NCBI GenBank assembly: GCA_002381565.1 | Contig: DFWZ01000037.1 | Location: 20,832 to 39,658 of the forward strand | From: Gallionella sp. UBA4121 | GTDB lineage: Bacteria; Pseudomonadota; Gammaproteobacteria; Burkholderiales; Gallionellaceae | Direction: 5' to 3' | DNA: 18,827 bases | In this document: piece after piece, positions 15,268-18,827 of the stretch | Layout of the letters: the number at the start of each line of letters is the position of its first letter | Position numbering within the stretch: position 1 is the stretch's first letter | The notes under the pieces: model-generated | Databases searched by the model: none | Told to the model about the DNA's origin: nothing | What the model saw: only the letters and a program-made list of their open reading frames with translations | Program-made: the position numbers and the translations under genes

Positions 15268-15934
15268 CGAGAATCTGTGTCGTCAGTTGGGGTACGTATT
15301 CAAACAGCCCCAGCTGCTGCAACGCGCACTTACCCATCGCAGTTTTGCGCCTGATCATTACGAGCGGCTGGAGTTTCTCGGCGATAGCGTTTTGGGCTGC
15401 GTGATCGCCAAATATCTGTACAGCGAGTTTCCCGATCTGACCGAAGGGGATTTGTCGCGATTAAGATCAAATCTGGTCAAGGAGCCCACGCTGGTACTGT
15501 TCGCGCAACAACTCGATCTCGGGCGCCAGTTAAAACTGGGCGAAGGTGAGCTCAAGAGTGGTGGTTTTAGCCGCCCTTCCATACTGGCGGATGCCGTCGA
15601 GGCTTTGTTAGGCGCGGTGTTTCTGGATGGCGGATTTGTTGCCGCCGAGCAGGTCGTGCTGAATTTGTTTGTGCCCTACCTGGCAAAAGTCGACATGAGG
15701 ACGCTGGGTAAGGATGCCAAGACCTTGCTGCAGGAATATTTGCAGGCTCGGCGTCTCGCGTTACCCGATTACAGCGTGACCGATACGCAAGGTGTGGCGC
15801 ATGAGCAATTGTTTCAGGTGGAGTGCTCCATCCCCGCGCTCAAAATAACCACGCGGGGTGCTGGCAGCAGCCGCCGCAATGCCGAACAACAAGCAGCCCT
15901 GGCGGCTTATCAACTGATTGGAAATAAAACATGA
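15254..15934 (+). CDS. rnc: Ribonuclease III
   Basis: Double-strand-specific endoribonuclease for rRNA precursors and many mRNAs. The start is not obvious: no ATG occurs near the N-terminus. GTG at 15254 gives 226 residues, the length of the E. coli enzyme, and places NLCRQLGYVFKQPQLL as in relatives; TTG 15236 would add six residues. GTG 15254 lies inside the DUF4845 gene (14-base overlap) and has no clear ribosome binding site, so translation probably depends on ribosomes finishing that gene. The catalytic domain carries the signature ERLEFLGDSVLG with Glu37, Glu40 and Asp44, plus Glu64, Asp113 and Glu116 (LADAVEALLGAVFLDGG). The double-stranded RNA-binding domain starts near 154 (DAKTLLQEYLQARR) and ends with SSRRNAEQQAALAAYQLIG. 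The stop overlaps era by ATGA. Confidence 0.95.
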   Translation: MRSSNENLCRQLGYVFKQPQLLQRALTHRSFAPDHYERLEFLGDSVLGCVIAKYLYSEFPDLTEGDLSRLRSNLVKEPTLVLFAQQLDLGRQLKLGEGELKSGGFSRPSILADAVEALLGAVFLDGGFVAAEQVVLNLFVPYLAKVDMRTLGKDAKTLLQEYLQARRLALPDYSVTDTQGVAHEQLFQVECSIPALKITTRGAGSSRRNAEQQAALAAYQLIGNKT

Positions 15935-16905
15935 CTGAAGAAATTACAACTAACGGGCAAGGCAGTGCTGAAACCCATGATAACGAAGCGCTGCGCGAGT
16001 CTCAAGATAACGACGGGCACGACGAGTCCTTTCGCAGCGGCTATATTGCCATCGTAGGACGCCCCAATGTGGGCAAGTCCACCCTGCTCAATCACCTGAT
16101 CGGGCAAAAAATCAGCATTACTTCGCGCAAAGCCCAAACCACGCGTCATCGCATCAACGGAATTTTTACCGACGAGCATTCACAGTTTGTGTTTGTGGAT
16201 ACGCCCGGATTTCAGATCAAGCATCTTAACGCCTTGAATCGCGGTATGAATCGCGTGGTTACCAGCAGTCTGCGCGATGTTCAGGTTGTGGTATATGTGC
16301 TGGAAGCCCTGCGCTATGACGAGCGCGATCAGGAAGTGCTCAAGTTGTTGCCGGATAATCGTCCTGTCATCCTGGTGATCAACAAGATCGATGAAGTCGC
16401 GGACAAGGGCCAGTTGTTCGATTTTGCAGAACGCATTGCGAAGGACTTCAAATTCGCCGACATCGTGCCGGTGAGTGCGAAATTCGGCAAGAAAATCGAA
16501 GAATTGCGCGAAACGTTGCGCAGCTTTTTGCCGACCGGCGGCCTGATCTATGACGCGGAAGATGTCACCGATCGCAGCGAACGCTTTTTGGCGTCGGAAA
16601 TCCTTCGTGAAAAGGTCTTCCGTTTCACCGGGGAAGAACTGCCGTACTCGGTGAGCGTCGTGATTGAAGAATTCAAAATGGATAAAAAGCTGCGTCGCAT
16701 CAGCGCCGCGATCCTGGTGGACAAGGAAGCACACAAGGTCATGCTGCTCGGCAAAAAAGGTGAAAAAATCAAGGAAATCGCCACGCAGGCACGCCTGGAC
16801 ATGGAAAAGCTGTTCGATGGCAAGGTATTCCTCGAAATATTCATCAAAGTGCGCAGCGGCTGGGCGGATGACTCACGCATGTTGCAGACGCTCGGATACG
16901 AATAA
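15931..16905 (+). CDS. era: GTPase Era
   Basis: Ribosome assembly GTPase that binds the 3' end of 16S rRNA. The protein has 324 residues. G motifs: GRPNVGKS (43-50), TTRHRINGIF in switch I, DTPGFQI, NKID and SAKFGKKIEEL. The C-terminal KH domain includes AAILVDKEAHKVMLLGKKGE and ends with FIKVRSGWADDSRMLQTLGY. Compared with E. coli Era (301 residues) it has about 25 extra residues at the N-terminus, acidic and polar (for example ETHDNEALRESQDNDGHDES); no alternative start removes them. It overlaps rnc by four bases, so the two RNA-processing proteins are coupled. The KH and G domains are intact, so it should be active. Confidence 0.97.
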   Translation: MTEEITTNGQGSAETHDNEALRESQDNDGHDESFRSGYIAIVGRPNVGKSTLLNHLIGQKISITSRKAQTTRHRINGIFTDEHSQFVFVDTPGFQIKHLNALNRGMNRVVTSSLRDVQVVVYVLEALRYDERDQEVLKLLPDNRPVILVINKIDEVADKGQLFDFAERIAKDFKFADIVPVSAKFGKKIEELRETLRSFLPTGGLIYDAEDVTDRSERFLASEILREKVFRFTGEELPYSVSVVIEEFKMDKKLRRISAAILVDKEAHKVMLLGKKGEKIKEIATQARLDMEKLFDGKVFLEIFIKVRSGWADDSRMLQTLGYE

Positions 16906-16937
16906 ATCAATTGATAATGGTCAATTGTTAGGTTGAG

Positions 16938-17669
16938 ATGACTACCGCCACTCGTCAGAACAGGCATCAGAATGAGCCGGCATTTGTATTGCACAGTCAA
17001 CCGTTTCGCGAAACCAGTCTGTTGCTCGATGTGTACAGTCGTGAGCACGGTCGTCTGGCGATCGTGGCGCGCGGGGCGCGGCGACCCAGATCTGCTTTAC
17101 GCGGCGTGCTGATGAATTTTCAGCCGCTGCTGCTGTCCTGGTTCGGTAAAGGAGAAGTGCGTACTCTGCATGCCGCGGAGTGGCAGGGCGGCCAGCCCTA
17201 CTTGCAGGGCACGGCGTTGATGTGCGGGTTTTATCTCAATGAGTTGCTGATCAATTTGCTGGCGCGCGACGACGCGCATGAGCAATTGTTCGATTATTAC
17301 CGCGCAACCTTGTATCGTCTGGCGCATGAGTCCGATCATGCGGCCACCTTGCGTTGTTTTGAAAAACACATGTTGCAGGAATTGGGCTATGCCCTGGAAC
17401 TGGAAACGGAAGCCGGCAGCGGCAAGCCTGTGCAGCGCGATGCCTGTTATCGTTATGCGCTGGAGCGGGGCGTGTTGGCCGATGACGCAGATGCACACTC
17501 AGGTTTTGCTGTTCAGGGTAAAACACTGCTGGCAATGGCGACAGATGATTATAGCGACCCCGAGGTTGCACGGCAGAGCAAACAACTGATGCGCATGTTG
17601 CTCAATCACCATCTCGGTGGAAAAATTCTGCATACGCGCGAATTGATTAAGGATCTGCAAAAACTATGA
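16938..17669 (+). CDS. recO: DNA repair protein RecO
   Basis: Binds single-stranded DNA and SSB and, with RecR (also in this window), loads RecA at gaps. The protein of 243 residues has an N-terminal OB-fold (FVLHSQPFRETSLLLDVYSR, then EHGRLAIVARGARRPRSALR and LLSWFGKGEVRTLHAAEW). A helical C-terminal domain follows (CGFYLNELLINLLARDDAHE, CFEKHMLQELGYALELE). The start ATG 16938 has AGG at 16930-16932, 5 bases away. The 32-base gap after era contains two CAATTG copies (16908-16913 and 16922-16927) of no obvious use. The stop overlaps pdxJ by ATGA (17666-17669). Confidence 0.95.
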   Translation: MTTATRQNRHQNEPAFVLHSQPFRETSLLLDVYSREHGRLAIVARGARRPRSALRGVLMNFQPLLLSWFGKGEVRTLHAAEWQGGQPYLQGTALMCGFYLNELLINLLARDDAHEQLFDYYRATLYRLAHESDHAATLRCFEKHMLQELGYALELETEAGSGKPVQRDACYRYALERGVLADDADAHSGFAVQGKTLLAMATDDYSDPEVARQSKQLMRMLLNHHLGGKILHTRELIKDLQKL

Positions 17670-18397
17670 TTAAACTGGGACTGAATATTGACCATGTTGC
17701 CACCTTGCGCCAGGCTCGAGGTGCGCGTTACCCCAATCTGGTGCGTGCCGCACTGATTTGCGAAGAGGCAGGGGCTGACGCGATCACCCTGCATTTACGG
17801 GAAGATCGCCGCCACATCCAGGATCGCGATGTGGAGGTGCTGCGCGACATGCTGCAAACCCGCATGAATCTGGAGTGCGCCGTCACTCCCGAGATGATAA
17901 ATAACGCGCTGCGCATCAAACCTCATGATCTGTGTCTGGTGCCCGAGCGTCGCGAAGAGCTGACCACCGAAGGCGGACTGGATGTGGTGCGCTATTTCGA
18001 TATTGTTAAATCAGCCTGCGAGCGTTGTGCTGACGCGGGTATACGCGTGTCCCTGTTCATCGATCCGGATGAAAAACAGATCGATGCCGCGATGCGCGCC
18101 GGTGCGCCTGTGATTGAACTGCACACCGGAAAATATGCCGATGCAGACAGTGTGCCCGCACACAGGCATGAACTTGAACGCATTCGCATCGCAGCAAAAC
18201 ATGCTCATGCCCAGGGGTTGCAGGTGAATGCCGGACATGGTCTGCATTACCACAACGTGCAGGATATCGCAGCGATCCCCAATATCGTCGAACTGAACAT
18301 CGGCCACGCCATCATCGCCGAATCGCTGTTCATCGGTCTGGATGCGGCGGTGCGTAAAATGAAGAGCCTGCTGACAGCGGGGGTTCCGCTTGATTGA
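17666..18397 (+). CDS. pdxJ: Pyridoxine 5'-phosphate synthase
   Basis: Condenses 1-deoxy-D-xylulose 5-phosphate with 3-amino-2-oxopropyl phosphate to pyridoxine 5'-phosphate, the ring-closing step of the DXP-dependent vitamin B6 route. The protein of 243 residues has the normal length. Family motifs: LGLNIDHVATLRQARG (residues 4-19), AGADAITLHLREDRRHI with His43 and Arg45, NLECAVTPEM with Glu70, LVPERREELTTEGGLDV, and VNAGHGLHYHNV with His191. His43, Glu70 and His191 correspond by position to the catalytic residues of the E. coli enzyme. It is coupled to recO by a four-base overlap and followed 39 bases later by acpS, the same order as in E. coli. Confidence 0.97.
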   Translation: MIKLGLNIDHVATLRQARGARYPNLVRAALICEEAGADAITLHLREDRRHIQDRDVEVLRDMLQTRMNLECAVTPEMINNALRIKPHDLCLVPERREELTTEGGLDVVRYFDIVKSACERCADAGIRVSLFIDPDEKQIDAAMRAGAPVIELHTGKYADADSVPAHRHELERIRIAAKHAHAQGLQVNAGHGLHYHNVQDIAAIPNIVELNIGHAIIAESLFIGLDAAVRKMKSLLTAGVPLD

Positions 18398-18436
18398 ACA
18401 AAAAGCCAGGTTGCTGGTTATATTCGGGAGCGACGC

Positions 18437-18817
18437 ATGATTTTCGGAATCGGCACCGACATCGTCGAGTATGCGCGCATCGAGGCGCTGTGGCAGCGGT
18501 ATGATGCCCGGTTGGCGGAACGTCTGTTGAGTACGGCCGAGTTGTCCGAATACCATGAGCATGCTTATCCTGCGCGTTTTCTGGCGAAGCGTTTTGCCGC
18601 CAAGGAGGCTTTTGCCAAGGCGGTGGGCAGCGGTTTACGTCATCCGGTCAGTCTCTGTCGCATCAGCGTTGCGCATGACGGTCTCGGCAAACCTGTGTTG
18701 CAGTTTGATTCAGAGCTGCGCAACTACCTTGCCCAACTGGGTATCAATGGCCATCACCTGTCCATCAGCGACGAACGCAACATGATCGTAGCGTTCGTCG
18801 TGCTGGAAACTATTTAA
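18437..18817 (+). CDS. acpS: Holo-[acyl-carrier-protein] synthase
   Basis: Transfers the 4'-phosphopantetheine group of coenzyme A to acyl carrier protein, activating it for fatty acid synthesis. The protein of 126 residues has the length of the AcpS family. The magnesium-binding residues are seen as Asp8 in IGTDIVEYARIE and Glu57 in KRFAAKEAFAKAVGSG; the C-terminal LSISDERNMIVAFVVLE is also typical. GGGAG at 18426-18430 lies 6 bases before the ATG. After the stop the window ends with TTTGGAGT, whose GGAG could be the ribosome binding site of the next gene. Confidence 0.97.
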   Translation: MIFGIGTDIVEYARIEALWQRYDARLAERLLSTAELSEYHEHAYPARFLAKRFAAKEAFAKAVGSGLRHPVSLCRISVAHDGLGKPVLQFDSELRNYLAQLGINGHHLSISDERNMIVAFVVLETI

Positions 18818-18827
18818 TTTTTGGAGT

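Noticed and set aside
16908..16927. Two CAATTG copies between era and recO as an operator
   Set aside because: CAATTG is a short self-complementary hexamer; two copies 8 bases apart without other symmetry are weak evidence.
1..18827. tRNA or rRNA genes, CRISPR arrays, prophage or toxin-antitoxin loci
   Set aside because: Nothing resembling these was found; almost all of the window is occupied by recognisable protein genes.

Overview
The window is a compact, mostly + strand stretch of a proteobacterial chromosome of intermediate GC content. Gene order and protein character point to a betaproteobacterium, possibly of the Nitrosomonadales type (inference; no rRNA or marker comparison was possible). 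Nearly everything is core genome. The one accessory-looking part is a nucleotidyl cyclase and Ser/Thr kinase pair. One small inserted element is also visible.

Layout. (1) 2-3143: the 3' part of dnaX, then ybaB (ebfC), recR and rluB, tightly packed and partly overlapping; this is the conserved dnaX-ybaB-recR replication/repair group followed by a 23S rRNA pseudouridine synthase. (2) 3202-6239: a membrane-anchored class III nucleotidyl cyclase homologue with a C-terminal PEGA-like domain, a Hanks-type Ser/Thr kinase with a C-terminal membrane anchor, and a small two-helix protein resembling YgfX/CptA. (3) 6236-7816, - strand: nadB, L-aspartate oxidase, convergent with the ygfX-like gene and divergent from rpoE. 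(4) 7997-12064: the envelope-stress group rpoE(algU)-rseA(mucA)-rseB(mucB)-rseC(mucC)-degP(mucD). The first four genes are linked by 1-4 base overlaps; degP is set apart by a 147 bp MITE-like element with 19 bp terminal inverted repeats and a TTAG target duplication. (5) 12222-18817: lepA-lepB-DUF4845-rnc-era-recO-pdxJ-acpS, a classical proteobacterial cluster covering translation quality control, protein export, RNA processing, ribosome assembly, recombination, pyridoxal phosphate synthesis and acyl carrier protein activation.

How the genes work together. RpoE is held by the membrane anti-sigma factor RseA, which RseB protects; RseC is a membrane modulator and DegP/MucD is the periplasmic protease that clears misfolded proteins. 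LepB serves the same envelope by removing signal peptides, including those predicted here on RseB and DegP. RNase III and Era both act on ribosomal RNA and are translationally coupled; recO and pdxJ are coupled in the same way.

The best candidate for something little described is the cyclase-kinase pair at 3202-5827. The cyclase keeps both metal aspartates and the transition-state Asn/Arg but lacks the usual purine-selecting Lys/Asp pair. It carries a PEGA-like domain across the membrane, while the adjacent kinase has no external sensor of its own. Their functional link is inferred from proximity only.
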